From positions 938,501 through 1,002,500 of the forward strand of contig JARFJB010001492.1 in NCBI GenBank assembly GCA_036346205.1: a stretch of 64,000 bases of DNA, in the 5' to 3' direction. Position numbers and translations under genes: made by a program. The stretch comes from Vesta saturnalis. Its lineage: Eukaryota > Arthropoda > Insecta > Coleoptera > Lampyridae. This document shows positions 1 through 11,367 of the stretch, piece by piece (positions within the stretch are counted from its first letter, which is position 1; the number at the start of each line of letters is the position of its first letter). The notes below the pieces were generated by a model. It had not been told where the DNA came from. It saw nothing but the letters and a program-made list of their open reading frames with translations, and did no database searches.

Positions 1-1063
1 AATAATTGTGCGATATACCTCTTAAATATTCAATTATATTACGGTTATTGTAATTTGAGACCAGGCGTCTAATTCGGCTATCAGCATCGCGATATTTTTT
101 CAATTTCGTCTGTGGGGCATGTCCTGCAATCAATGTTATCATTACCAATAATGAGGTGAAAGGGAGAAAGAAAGAAATTCCTAGACGCCGCCTAATTGAA
201 TAGCGATTATGGCAAGCGAAATTTTCACCTAATAGATAATTAGGGGATAATTATTAAATAATAAACTTTACTTCAAAGGTAGGTTCAATTAGACCATGTT
301 GTTGTGACAGAACTGGACATTTTTACTTTTACATGTGGAGGAAAAATTCCATTATTTTTCAATTCTGCGTTTAAAAGTCCTTGCGTCCAAATGTCTGGCG
401 TTCAAATGTCCTCACGTCTAAACGGCGGGGTTCAATCGGCTGCGTTCAAACGGCCGCGTTCTAACGACCTAGACCGTATAGTTTAACATGAAATTATTTT
501 CTATGGCCAGAAAAAAAAATCACGGATCATTTCCTTTCGAATGAGATGGGTGTTCCTTAGCTTCTCCAATCATGATATATCCTCAACCGTTTTGTACGCA
601 GCCAGGTTAGGACCGGAACGGAGTTAGGAGTCTGAAGGAAAAGGAACTTCCTCACGTATGCCATGATCCTACTGCTACATGTACAGGGTGGCCAAATTTG
701 GATGTTTGATAGTGAATCTCGTAAACTATAGTTCGTTTGAAGAAATGATCCTCGCACCCTCGATCTCTTTCTTTGAGATAAACTCAATGGTGCATTTCAA
801 ATTTGGCTAACGTCTTTTGTTTTCAAGTGATGGCCAAAACTTCAGATTTTCAAGTTTTATGGCCATATCTCGCTTATTTATGAAAATAGACAACAACAAT
901 TTGTGCGTTCTTCAGGCACTTTTTTAATAAAAATACAGTGGCGTAGTCGATTCCTTGAAAATATTCTTGAAATTCGAGTTATATCATAAAATTGTATTTC
1001 GTTATATGCAACGCGTAGTTGGCTATGACATCAAAAAATTACTAATTCTTTTCCTGATTCCAA

Positions 1064-1065
<2 letters not shown>

Positions 1066-1128
<63 letters not shown>
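1066..1128. repeat. (TA)n microsatellite
   Basis: About 62 bp of uninterrupted TA. It abuts an orphan mariner-type end on its right side. Confidence 0.95.
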
Positions 1129-1132
<4 letters not shown>

Positions 1133-1265
1133 GTCCCAATAGTGCGTATTCGGTCGATAGCTCCTTAGCCATTAAACTTAGAAGATAAGTTTAAATACGA
1201 AAGTTGTCTATTTTTATAAGCTGCATAATCTAAAAATAGTTTGGTTTCTACAGGGTGTAATATAA
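1129..1265 (+). repeat. Orphan mariner-type ends inside the (TA)n region
   Basis: Directly after the TA tract comes AGGGTGTCCCAATAGTGCG. The reverse complement of the same end sits at 44200-44219. A second end-like sequence, TACAGGGTGTAATA, starts at about 1249. No transposase of this family is visible nearby, so these read as remnants or small non-autonomous copies. Confidence 0.55.
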
Positions 1266-1465
1266 AAGCGGTACAATACAGAACTTTTGATTTTTAAATA
1301 GAACACCTTATTTTATTTTTCGATTCTCCTTATAATTTTACATCTTTTTTATAAGAATTACTTACAAGCTAAATCTTACAGTTTTTGAGATATTTGCAAA
1401 GTTAACTAAAAACTGACATTTTATGTAGTAATTCAAGTAGGCGTATCTCAGTTATTTTTAAAGAT

Positions 1466-2119
1466 AAAAAAATAATCTTTGGTATAGAATTTATTCATAC
1501 ATGAGCTTACTTTAATCTATTGTCAAAATTGGATTTCAATATACACGGTGATCACAAAAATTAATTCAATAACATAAATTTGAAAATGCTATATCTTCAT
1601 TTTTTAAATGGCACACCCTATATTTTTTTAATGCCTTGTCGTCGTCTATTAATCGGCTTTCATTTCTATTAAATATGTTCTATACCTATCTCTAATAGTT
1701 TCGGAGTTATTTAAGTTTGTTCAATTTTTTTCGTTGATAACACTGAAGAAGAGTAAAATTAGTCGGTCAAAGCAAGCTATGAATACATAAGAAACTAAAA
1801 AACATATTACCTGAAATAAAAACACTTAAAATTATAATAAATGATCAATGTGACCACCATTTTGTTGCTGGCAAACATGAAGCCTTTGAATAAACGGATG
1901 ATCACAAAAATTAATTCAACAACGTAAATTTGAAAATGCTATATTTTCATTTTTTTTAAATAGCACACCCTATATTTTTTAACGCCTTGTCTTCGTCTAT
2001 TAGTCGGCTTTAATTTTTATTAAATATGTTCTATACCTATCTCTAATACTTTCCAATTTTGACAATAGATTAAAGTAAGCTCATGTATGAATAAATTCTA
2101 TACCAAAGATTATTTTTTT
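1466..2119. repeat. Composite repeat with inverted arms and a direct duplication
   Basis: A ~66-bp segment (1466-1531) recurs inverted and almost perfect at 2052-2119. Between the arms a ~155-bp segment is duplicated in direct orientation (about 1546-1700 and 1897-2051). Both copies contain a TTTTTAAATRGCACACCCTA-like stretch, resembling a transposon end. The arrangement suggests a non-autonomous element that duplicated part of itself. Confidence 0.6.
1840..1896 (-). pseudogene. C-terminal scrap of a mariner-like transposase
   Basis: The minus strand reads FIQRLHVCQQQNGGHID, similar to the C-terminal tail of DDE_3-type mariner-like transposases (an RC..xGGHxEHL-like motif). Nothing else of the gene is recognisable here. 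It lies between the two direct repeats of the composite element at 1466-2119. Confidence 0.5.
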
Positions 2120-2161
2120 CACCATTTTCTTTTCTAATGTTTAATTTTTCACACAAATCAA

Positions 2162-2784
2162 TCAAGCATTTTCGTGATCTGAAGTTATGCGAATACTATT
2201 AATTTTCGATGGAAGCTTCATTTTATTTTGCAGTATATTTTTTGCATCTGTAGCAGTAAGAAAAATTACCTTATTCGGTCGGCTTTTGTTGGATATCTGT
2301 TTACCAATACCAAACAGTTTGATATCCGAATAATCCACATTAGTGATAGAATTAGTTATATCATGAATTTGGTCTTTATCATGTACGATACCAGCGCCAT
2401 TATTCTCAGTTACATTATGCACAACAATATTACAGTCTCTTTTATTTATTTCGGATATTTCTTTTATTAATTGTTCCGTATCCGATGGATGTATCGCTTC
2501 CTGATGCTGCTGGGATGAAAATTTTTTTTTAGAATGCGGATTTCAGATTCCAGATTCGTTATAGTTGTAAGGAAATTACTCATTTGATTTTTTTCAGCGG
2601 TGCAATTATCGCAGTGAAAAGTGGCTCGCTGTCTATCATTAGATGCCAGTAATAATGCGTCAGCGCTAGTGAGCTCTCAGTATGCACTGTGATACAACAG
2701 ATGATACTTGTCACAGATACATACGATATCCTTATCGAAATTTATACTCTTATCAGACACGCTACAGTTTTTAAATATCGGCAT
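2162..2784 (-). pseudogene. Non-LTR retrotransposon ORF1 (PHD-like finger plus coiled-coil region), broken
   Basis: From an ATG at 2784 the minus strand reads MPIFKNCSVSDKS and continues with Cys/His pairs (CICDKYH, FHCDNC) like the PHD-type finger of ORF1 proteins in CR1/Jockey-like LINEs. A stop interrupts the finger. A Leu/Glu-rich stretch that could form a coiled coil follows, and then a domain reading RPNKVIFLTATDAKNILQNK. The rest of that domain (to 2162) ends ITSDHENA. At least one frame change separates the finger from the C-terminal 86 residues. No reverse transcriptase follows, so this is a truncated copy. It may belong to the same kind of LINE as 12606-13640, but that is inference. 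Confidence 0.6.
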
Positions 2785-2918
2785 TTTAAGATAATTACTT
2801 TATGGATAAATCACTATAAATTTCTTGTAAGTATTACTTGTAAGTAAATTAATATTTAGAGAAGCAAAAAGACACGTGTGGTTACACCACGACACAACTC
2901 TCCTTAAAAGTGCAAAAT

Positions 2919-3928
2919 ATGGCTTTTGAAAATAATGAAAAGTTTGATATGTTAGAATGTTTTACTCAAAGTAATAATAATTCAGAAGTTGCAAGTGAAT
3001 TATATTTTAATCGTCAAAGATCAAAAGAAAATTACATACATCATGCGACTTTTAACAAACCAAGAACAAAAATTATAATGTTGGAGATGCTGAGGTGCCG
3101 TCAATGTTATCGAAATAGTAGCTGCAAATCTGTCGATTTCAAGCCGTCAAATTGACACTTTGTCTGGTATACAACGAAGTCGAGCATTGTCAGTTCTAAA
3201 AAGATACAAATTTAGACCATACAAAATAAGATCACAACACAACATCCCAAACCAACCGATCCTGAACGACGCCTAGAATTTTGTAATTGGTATCTTCAGC
3301 AAATACATTACTCTCAATAAATATTGTTTGGACCGATGAAGTATACATTAGTATCGCCAGCATTTTCAATCGACACAACGAGCACTGTTGGTGTGACATT
3401 AATCCGCACTGTACCGTTGACATTCAAAATCAGGGACGCATCGGTTTTAGTGTTGGGTGTGTTCTATTCGGAAACCGCATTTTAGCCTACCACATTTATG
3501 AAAGAAAACTGAATGGTCAACGATATTCTGAAATTTTAAACCTACGCATAGTCGAGGATTTTTAGATGACACCGCTGAACATTAGACAGAACTTAGATTT
3601 TCAACAAGATGGGGTACTCCCTCACAATAGTAGAAACGCCTCTGAATTGTTAAGCATTCATTTTCAAGACAAATGAATAGGAACAAATGGACCTGTGAGG
3701 TGGCCACCACGTTCACTCGATTTAACGCCCCTAGATTTTTTCGTTTGGGGACACATTAAAGACAATTTATATAAAAACAATAATAGTAATAATAATATAA
3801 ACGAACTAAAACAAAATTTTATTCCGTCTCTAATATTCATATTTACAACGCTATTCAGAATGTATCAAAGCGATGTGAACTATGTGTTGCAAATAAGGGA
3901 CATAAAAAAATACAACTTTATGCTATAA
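2919..3928 (+). pseudogene. Mariner-like transposase (DDE_3 type), multiply frameshifted
   Basis: The start is MAFENNEKFDMLECF, the HTH-containing N-terminal domain (DUF4817-like), closely resembling the start of the transposase at 17780. Reading through several frames gives an HTH remnant (ISSRQIDTLSGI), RRLEFCNWYLQQ, the first catalytic Asp in IVWTDEV (~3330), the second in FQQDGVLPHNS (~3600) and the third region PPRSLDLTPLDFFVWGH (~3705). All three acidic positions survive, but frameshifts and stops (for example at about 3153, 3563 and 3676) preclude a protein. The gene sits next to the right inverted repeat of the 684-4233 element, which is presumably its parent. Confidence 0.8.
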
Positions 3929-4239
3929 CTCGAATTCAAAGAATATTGTTACAGAATTGACTATGCCACTGTATTCTTTCAAAAGTGCCTGAAGACCGTA
4001 GAAATTATTTTGTTCTATTTTCATAAATAAGCGAGATATGGCCATTAAAATGACAAAACTCCCAAATCTGAATTTTTGGTCATAACTCGATAATAAAAGA
4101 CGTTAGCCAAATTGAAGTGAACCAATGAGTTTTCCTCAAAAAAAAAAAGAGATCCAGGATGCGAGGTTCATTTTTTCATACAATCTATAGTTTACGAGTT
4201 TCCCTATTATAACAATGAAATTTGGCCACCCTGTACATA

Positions 4240-5229
4240 CGAAAAATCTTCTCAAAAAACTCACACAAACCAGGTAGCGGCAATCGAAACTACATAGGAA
4301 GGAAACGAAAGGAGTATTTTGTAAATGTTTTGGCGACGTAGTTAGGCAGTTTTTTCTTATATGAGCACAAAATTGCACGTACCTAACGACCTTATGTTTA
4401 AATGGTTTCACTTTGCTTTGTTTACAAAATGCTTTAGTAGATAGTAAAGGTGAGCTCAACGGAAGCACTTTTACTTTTGTAAAAGTTGGACATGCGTTGT
4501 TTTTTCTAGCAGAAGTAAAGGTATAATTTGGTTTGCGATGAAGTACGCGGATATGCGGTAAACGTTTATGTTGATGTTTCTAAATGTGTAGGAAACTTCA
4601 TCTAGAAAACCGAATTTTGATATATTGCATTTACAGGCACGGATGGACAAACGGACGGACAAAGCACCCCTAACAGTGAACTTTTATTTGAAAAATTTTT
4701 TACGTTTAAAACTTTGCTCAATACATCATGAGGTAATAAAGTAATTGGACTCAGTTCAATTGTATTTTGAATACTTAAAGACATGGGTATAACGTACATT
4801 TCATCTGTACTTTATGACACAATGCAAGGATGATTGGGTGTCTGTATTACGTTGGGTTTTCGTTGTATAACCACAGTCATTGCAGAACATAATTTAAACT
4901 TCACTAGCAATTTTTGTAACTGCCTGTAATTGTAGATTTAAATATTTACGCAGTATAACCTTCAGAAAACGATGCAAAATTGGGAAAATAAATAGGAAAT
5001 CAATGTTGATGATTAATTTTAGTAAAAAGTGTAGTAAGCATTGTGGAATAATTATTTCCTTCCAACCTACATATACATATGTATGTATACAAGGTTATGC
5101 AATAGACTTTTTTTGAATATCGCTACATCGACTTATTAGCTCATTTTACAACCTTCGGCCAAGTTTCGCCAAGATCGGCATGATGTCTGAGTGTATGGAT
5201 GTATGTCTACGATAACTGCAGAACGAAAA
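4240..5229. other. No gene recognised
   Basis: AT-rich sequence with only short spurious frames. I see no transposon end, RNA gene or conserved domain. Confidence 0.5.
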
Positions 5230-5840
5230 CACCTACATACTTAAAATTTTGTATTTAAGCTTGCTTTCATTTCGCTTGGAGCTGGTTAGATTTTAGGAGA
5301 ATTTCAGGGGAGGCGAGGGCTTATTAGGAGCTGTTTTTGATTTTTATCAAATATTTCTGAAACAGCTATATGTTTTAAAAATATAAAAACACCGATATAT
5401 AGACCTTAGTCATATAGATTAATTATGTTCTATGCATTTTTTTGATATGACGCGTTTTAGCGGCAAAAACATTCCTAAGGTAAAAATCAAGCGTTTTCAA
5501 TATCTGAATAATGATTAATTTTATAAGAAAATGTGTAGACGTATTTTTTAAAGAAAATTTAATTTTACATAACTTTTTTTTATAAAGTTTTTTAATCTAA
5601 AGCGAAATAAATATAAAAATTAAATAAATATGATTCAAAATGCTTAAGATGTACTATTGATATTTTTATAGAAGCGGGCGGCTTTGGAATTTTGTTTAAG
5701 TTAGCATCTAGATGTCTATTAACCTTTATCTGACATAACGTTTTAAACGTCTGTTCAACATAGGCTATTGTTTTTGTTTTTACCATGTTGCCTATTTTCG
5801 TAATGAACTTAATATAATTATCCTAAAAAGAATGTTATCA
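5230..5840 (+). repeat. Interspersed repeat, copy without the Harbinger-like insertion
   Basis: This stretch aligns with two separated pieces elsewhere. Its first ~60 bp (ACTTAAAATTTTGTATTTAA region) match 27945-28010. The rest (TTTTTGATTTTTATCAAATA, then CAATATCTGAATAA) matches about 33905-34300. It is thus an unoccupied copy of the repeat into which the 28011-33904 element inserted. It encodes nothing recognisable. Confidence 0.6.
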
Positions 5841-6474
5841 AAATTATTTCCATTTTGTAGGTTGGAAACAACGTTTAAACTTTTTTAAATTGGAATGCCA
5901 TCAAAACGTTTTTTCAAGTCATCTGTTTGTCACCTGATCTTGTGACATCACATCCTAATAAACTTAACCTCAAACGAACAGTGCATATCTTTACCGGTAA
6001 GTTTTGAAGTTTGCTATTCAATTTAATTGACAATCCAACCCAAAATTTAGCAACCAATCGAAACAATCTATTTTTTGAATTTGAGCCAATTAGGATTTGA
6101 TTACACTGGTAAAATCTTTTTGAGGCGAGGCGATATTTAAGTGGAATTGTTTATAAACATATCTGATATACGCATTGCCATTTATTTCTTTACCTAAGTT
6201 TAATTTCTTTTCAATTTAATTACAATTCAAAAAATTTTAAAATTATTATTTTTAATTTACCAATTTAATTTAAACATTAAAACACAAATTTGTGGAATTG
6301 TTTAAAATTTGATTAACGAATTATTTATTTCTTTACAACCATAAAAGATTTTAATAATTGTTGCTTTGGAAAATATTTTTAATATATCAACAGGAAAAAC
6401 AAAAACACAAAGTGCAAAGAAGGCAAACGAAATAGGAAACAGACAACAAACACGAAAAAGGCAAAACATAGGAC

Positions 6475-6904
6475 CCACACACGCGCACCGCCACCGACAC
6501 CACGCACACACACACACCGAACACACCACGCACACCGCACAACAACGCCACCGCACACGCACACACGCACACACGCACACACGCACACACACACGCAACC
6601 GCACACCGACACGCACACGCATACACGCACAACGCACCCGCCACAGTACACACACACACACACACACGCACACCACCAAACACGCACAACGCACAACACG
6701 AACACACAACGCACCGCACACACACGCACACAACGCCCGCGCTCCAACACACACACCAAACACACACACACACACGCACACACGATACACGCACAGCAAC
6801 CACGCAACACAAACACACACGCACACACGCAACACACGCACACACGCACACACGCACACACGCACACACGCACACACGCACACACGCACACACGCACACA
6901 CGCA
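6475..6904. repeat. (ACACGC)n-type low-complexity tract
   Basis: About 430 bp of degenerate CACACG/CACACAC repeats, becoming a clean ACACGC hexamer near 6835-6900. The long open frames over it (Thr/His on one strand, Cys/Val on the other) are products of the repeat, not genes. It is followed directly by a 1.2-kb unit; the same pairing recurs at 10678. Confidence 0.9.
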
Positions 6905-8071
6905 ATGTGTAGAGTGTCTACGAATTAAAAGTGATGAAGCAGACCAAGATCAGACCATTATTTCGGTAGCTACCATCCCGTTATTTGCGATAGAATCCGC
7001 AAAGGGTACTTTAAATAAGTGAGTATTAAAACTTCTATCTCACTTAACATAACCACCAGTTCCAACAAATTTACTTCTTCTCTGAAGTCCCGAAACCGTA
7101 TTCGTCCCAGGTAGCACGCCGCGATAACTCAGATTAAAGAATTAACCCTGTAACAACCCTTCTTTAATAAGAAAGGCCGTAAAACGTTTGGTGTATCCTG
7201 CTCGCTAACTAAACGTCCCCGAAGGTTTAAATACCTCACACCGCTCACAAGTTAGACCCACCATGCCGCCACCATCACCGCCAATAAGCTCTATGGTTAT
7301 GAAACGTAACTAGAATTTCTAATTTCCCGTAATTAGTGGTAAGCACCTATTAGAAAGACTACCGTTTGTAAAATAAAACCCCTGCAAATAGATTAGTTAG
7401 ATAGGAGTGACATTTCTATTATAAAGCTAGATATAAAACTTGTATAAATACAACCCGAGAATATCACTTTAAAAGTAATGATTTTCTGAACGACCTAGAA
7501 AACCATGTATCAAACCATTCACCTCTGTATTATTATTTAATTTTCTTTATTCTTTTTGTATAAGAAATTAAGATCATTTTAATTCTATTGTAAATATGCC
7601 GGTAATGTCACTTTCGCAGCCACCAGCACAAGGACCGAGACCAGTCAAGGCCTTGGGCTAACTCCTTTGTGGACGTAAATTTTTATATTTCAGTATCTGA
7701 AATATTTAGTATCTAAGTAAATAATTGGAATTTTATAAGTTAGTAAAGTGTGCACATTTAGAGATTATAAATTATAGGAAAATATACAAACCCTTTTAAT
7801 GTTTATTGATCAGAGTGGAAAATCTGGTAGCAAACGATAAGCCCTATTTAAAGAACTCACGCCCATTAACTATGACTTGAGCTAAAACCGAGGTAAATAA
7901 ATTAAAATTAAGCCAAAAAAGTACTTACAAAGTATTTTGTACCATCTTTCTTAGGTAGTGAATGTGACCTTACGTGATTTATTATGAATCGTTCAAAACT
8001 TATGCAATGATGAAATAAAAAATAGTAAGTGTAAGATGTGTACGGATTAAGTTCTAACTTAAATAAATGGA
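6905..8071 (+). repeat. 1.2-kb repeat unit, copy 1
   Basis: This segment is highly similar to 11368-12605, starting with an AGTGTCTACGAATTAAAAGTG-like sequence and ending near AATGGAATATT. It contains no convincing reading frame. Around 7430-7450 there is a TATAAAAC/TATAAATAC stretch that could serve as a promoter. Compared with copy 2 it lacks ~54 bp near 7620, a loss bounded by a CGCAGCCACC microhomology. Classification is unknown. It could be a long terminal repeat, an untranslated part of a retroelement, or a satellite-like unit. Confidence 0.65.
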
Positions 8072-8171
8072 ATATTATGAAAATGTAAACTTTCACCATT
8101 AACACTCATAATAAAATACTTATCTTTTTTGGGATTTTTTAATGGTGTACTTTAAATTATACAATCTAAAC

Positions 8172-8203
8172 GTTTCGATAACACTTACAGTTATCTTCGT
8201 CAG
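8172..8203 (-). ncRNA. Hammerhead-ribozyme-like motif in the PLE pseudo-LTR
   Basis: On the minus strand the order is CTGACGA, an extra A, a 6-bp hairpin (GATAAC...GTTATC), then GAAAC. This matches the hammerhead core CUGANGA - stem II - GAAAC, except for one additional nucleotide before stem II. Stem III would be very short and stem I is poorly paired. PLE pseudo-LTRs are known to carry hammerhead motifs (family knowledge). The same motif is conserved at 63522-63553 and degenerate at 22648-22679. Whether it cleaves is not known. Confidence 0.5.
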
Positions 8204-8843
8204 TAGTAATGTTTGTTAAAAATTGTTAAAGGTGTAGTAAACAATTTTGTCAAATTTGAAAAATTCAAACATAAACATAAGCCTGCTATTAATATAACAG
8301 TTTGAGAAACGCATAAGCCAACTATAAAATTGTAGTAAAGAATAACTAGGTCATTAAAATTAAATATTGTTAAACTGCCTCAAAGATGACAAACCAGAAC
8401 ACTCTCTACGACGAAAGCTAACAATGAAATTTGCCAGCCAAAAAACACATTTAACAAAATTTAATCGAGTTATGATGTAAGTGTAAAGTTGTGAAAAACT
8501 TCAATTTTAAAATGATAGAAGCATTCACAAATCCAAACATTACATCAAAAAATAACCCAGTTAAATCTTAAGAGATATCTTTATCAATAATTGGAAGTGT
8601 TATTAACAATGAAAAGCACAATGCAGAACGTTCTTTGTAATTTCAATTTAATTTCAACTACTTATGTTAAATTATAGTGCTGTGGAAATTTAACATATAA
8701 TTGGTAAAGCATTTGCTTCAAGGTCTAGGAAAAACACAGCAAAAAACCTAGACATACCAAAAGTTGAAAACAAATTAAAATCAAGGCGTATCATTATGCT
8801 CTTTTTTAATTATAAGATGCCAAAACCTATTTAAACGGAGATT

Positions 8844-10677
8844 TTACTCTTGTCTATTAAAATTATTCGGGTGTTTATATATTTCAATAGCTTCACGTTG
8901 CAAACGAACATAATAATGGGTTTGTCTTGACAATATTTTCATATTGTCAAATTGAATGTCATGATTTAAATTATTCAGGGCATGGTCAGCCACAGCAGAC
9001 CTCTCTGGTTGACCCAATCTACAAAATCTCATATGTTCTTTGCGTCTTGTATCAAAGCTACGTTTTGTGGTCCCGATGTATACTTTTCCACATGAACAAG
9101 ATAACTTATACACTCCGGAAGATGATAAAGGGTTTGACACATCTTTAGGTGATCTTAAATGTTCTTTAATTTTTCTTGTAGGTTTAAAAATAGTCCTAAT
9201 GCCATGTTTGATTAGGATTTTTCAATTCTATTTGTAACATTAGCTATAAAAGGAAGAAAAGCAGTACCAACATTAAGAACTGGTTTTTCTTTAAGGTTAC
9301 GCCTAGAAGGTGTAATAACATTATTAATATCTGTAAGTGAATATCCATTATCTTGTAAGGATTTTCTTAAATATTTATATTCATCATTCAAAATTCAGGG
9401 TCACAAATTCGTTTTGCTCGATCTACTAAAGATTTAATTACACTAATTTTTTGACGTGGATGGTGGTTGGATAATTTATGAAGGTATCTATCAGTGTGTG
9501 TCGGCTTTCTGTAAACCTTAAAAGATAGTGAATTATTATTTTTAGATATTAATATGTCAAGAAATGGTAAACTTCCATTAGTTTCTTTTTCCATGGTAAA
9601 CTGAATACTAGGATGTATACCATTTATAAAAACCAAAAACTCATGCAGTGCTTCTTCTCCATGTCTCCAAATAACAAATGTGTCATCTACATATCTATAC
9701 CAAACTGAAGGTTTTTTAGGTGTATTTTGTAACGTTAATGTTTCAAATTTTTCCATATAAAAATTAGCTATAACAGGATAAGGGGACTACCCATTGCTAC
9801 ACCTTCAATCTGTTCATAAAATTTATTATTCCACTGAAAATAAGTTGTAGTAAGACAGTGCTGAAAAAGAATGGTTATGTCCTTTGGAAAAGATGATCTA
9901 TGTATTCAATAGTTTCTTTTAGAGGTACTTTTGTAAAAGTGAAATAACATCAAAACTAACCATTATATCACCCTCTTCAATTTTGAAACTATGCATTTTT
10001 TCAACAAAGTCGGCAGAATTTTTAATGTAATGGGGTGTTTTTCCTATATGAGGTTGTAATAACAATGTAAGATGTTTTGCAAGGTGATATGTAGGAGAAC
10101 CAATTGCACTAACAATAGGCCTTAAAGGAATATTAGGTTTATGAATTTTTGGTAAACCATATAGTTTTGGTGAAATAGCTTCAGAGTTAGATAGTTTCTT
10201 CTTTATTTCTTCAGGAATAGATGATAATTTAATCAGCTCTTTAGTTTTTAAAAGAAACTTTTTGTTGGATCTTTGGTATTTCATGATAAGTTTCTGGTCC
10301 CAACAATTGTTCTATCTTAGTGTTATAATCGTTCATATTTAATATAACAGTTGCATTACCTTTATCTGATTTTAATATTATAATACTTTCATTGCGTTTA
10401 AGATCAAGTAAAGCATGTCGTTGACGAAAGGATAAGTTGCTCTTTGGAGGTTTTGTTTTACGTAATATGTTAACGGTGTTATATCTAACTTCATTAGCAG
10501 CATCAAAAGGTAATAATCTAATGGAGTTTTCGATGTTGGAAATTATATCTTCAAAAGGTATTACTCTTGGTGTTATCGCAAAATTTCCTCCTTTAGAAAG
10601 CGCTTCAATAGCATAATCTGAAACAACATTATCAGAAAGGTTTATAACTGTTTTTCTACAATCAATAGATGGTCTAT
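8844..10677 (-). pseudogene. PLE reverse transcriptase with C-terminal GIY-YIG endonuclease, broken
   Basis: In minus-strand order: an N-terminal region containing VVSDYAIEALSKGGNFAITP (~10620), the RT finger motif ILKSDKGNATVIL (~10370), LYGLPKIHKPNIPLRPIVSA (~10130), FDVISL (~9950), a palm with the catalytic YVDD (~9690) followed by LPFLDILISK and VYRKPTHTDRYLH, and finally the GIY-YIG domain starting VYKLSCSCGKVYIG (~9110) and ending near 8844. These are typical of Penelope RTs. Frame changes near 10260, 9930, 9770 and 9210-9400 break it into at least four pieces, so no full protein is made. The frame runs upstream into the simple repeat, so the true start is not visible. Confidence 0.85.
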
Positions 10678-11367
10678 ACAACGCACACACACACACACAC
10701 ACACACACAATCACACGCACACTCGCACATGCGAACACACACACGCACACACAGCACACACCCACGCACACGCAGCACCACGACAGCACGACATGCACGC
10801 ACACGCACGCACACGCACACACGCACACACACGCACACGCACACACGCACACACGCACACACGCACACACGCCACACGCACACATGCGCACACAGCACAC
10901 GCAAACGCGCGACGCACACAGCGTACACTCGCACACGCGAACACACGCACATCACACACGTACACACGCACACACACCGCGACACACACACGCACACGCG
11001 CACACACGCACACACGCACACACACACACGCACACCCACACGCACACGCACGCACACGGACGCACACGCACGCACACGCACGCGCACGTACGCACCACGC
11101 ACAGACGCCACACGCAAACGCGCGTACGCACGCACACGCGCACATCGCACACGCGAACACACGCACACATCACACGGTACACGCACCGCACACGCACACA
11201 CGCACGCACGACACACGCACACACGCACACAAGCACACAGCGCACGCACACACGCGCACACTGCACGCACACACAGCGCACACTCGCACACGCACACGCG
11301 AACACACGCACACACACACGTACACACGCACACACGCATACACGCACACATGCACACACGCACATGC
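10678..11367. repeat. (ACACGC)n-type low-complexity tract, second copy
   Basis: About 690 bp of degenerate CACACG repeats like 6475-6904. The junction with the PLE at 10677/10678 is sharp. It is followed by the second copy of the 1.2-kb unit. All open frames across it are repeat artefacts. Confidence 0.9.

Larger units (their letters stand above)
684..4233 (+). mobile_element. Mariner-like DNA transposon with ~330-bp terminal inverted repeats
   Basis: The left end reads CAGGGTGGCCAAATTT and the right end is its reverse complement. Both are flanked by TA (682-683 and 4234-4235), the mariner target duplication. The inverted similarity runs about 330 bp inward on each side (684-~1020 against ~3915-4233), far longer than the ~30-bp ends of classic mariners. 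A broken transposase lies at 2919-3928. The interior between ~1066 and ~2880 looks invaded by other repeats: a (TA)n tract, orphan transposon ends and a LINE ORF1 fragment. The 3.55-kb length is therefore probably the element plus insertions. Confidence 0.8.
8072..10677 (-). mobile_element. Penelope-like retroelement, copy 1
   Basis: The element lies on the minus strand. Its 5' part, with the N-terminal coding region, abuts an (ACACGC)n tract at 10677. Its 3' part is a non-coding pseudo-LTR (about 8072-8840). The same 3' sequence recurs at 63430-64000 (same orientation), at 20740-21240 (same orientation) and at 22425-22740 (inverted). Coding content is reverse transcriptase plus GIY-YIG nuclease, the hallmark pair of PLEs. 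It sits between two copies of a tract-plus-unit repeat, either as an insertion at their junction or as part of their duplication. Confidence 0.8.

Noticed and set aside
6302..7022. Long Cys/Val-rich or Thr/His-rich open frames of 170-220 codons on both strands
   Set aside because: They are translations of the (ACACGC)n tract in several frames at once; stop codons cannot arise from the repeat.
6475..11367. CRISPR-like or regulatory array in the ACACGC tracts
   Set aside because: There are no unique spacers; it is a degenerate microsatellite in eukaryotic DNA.
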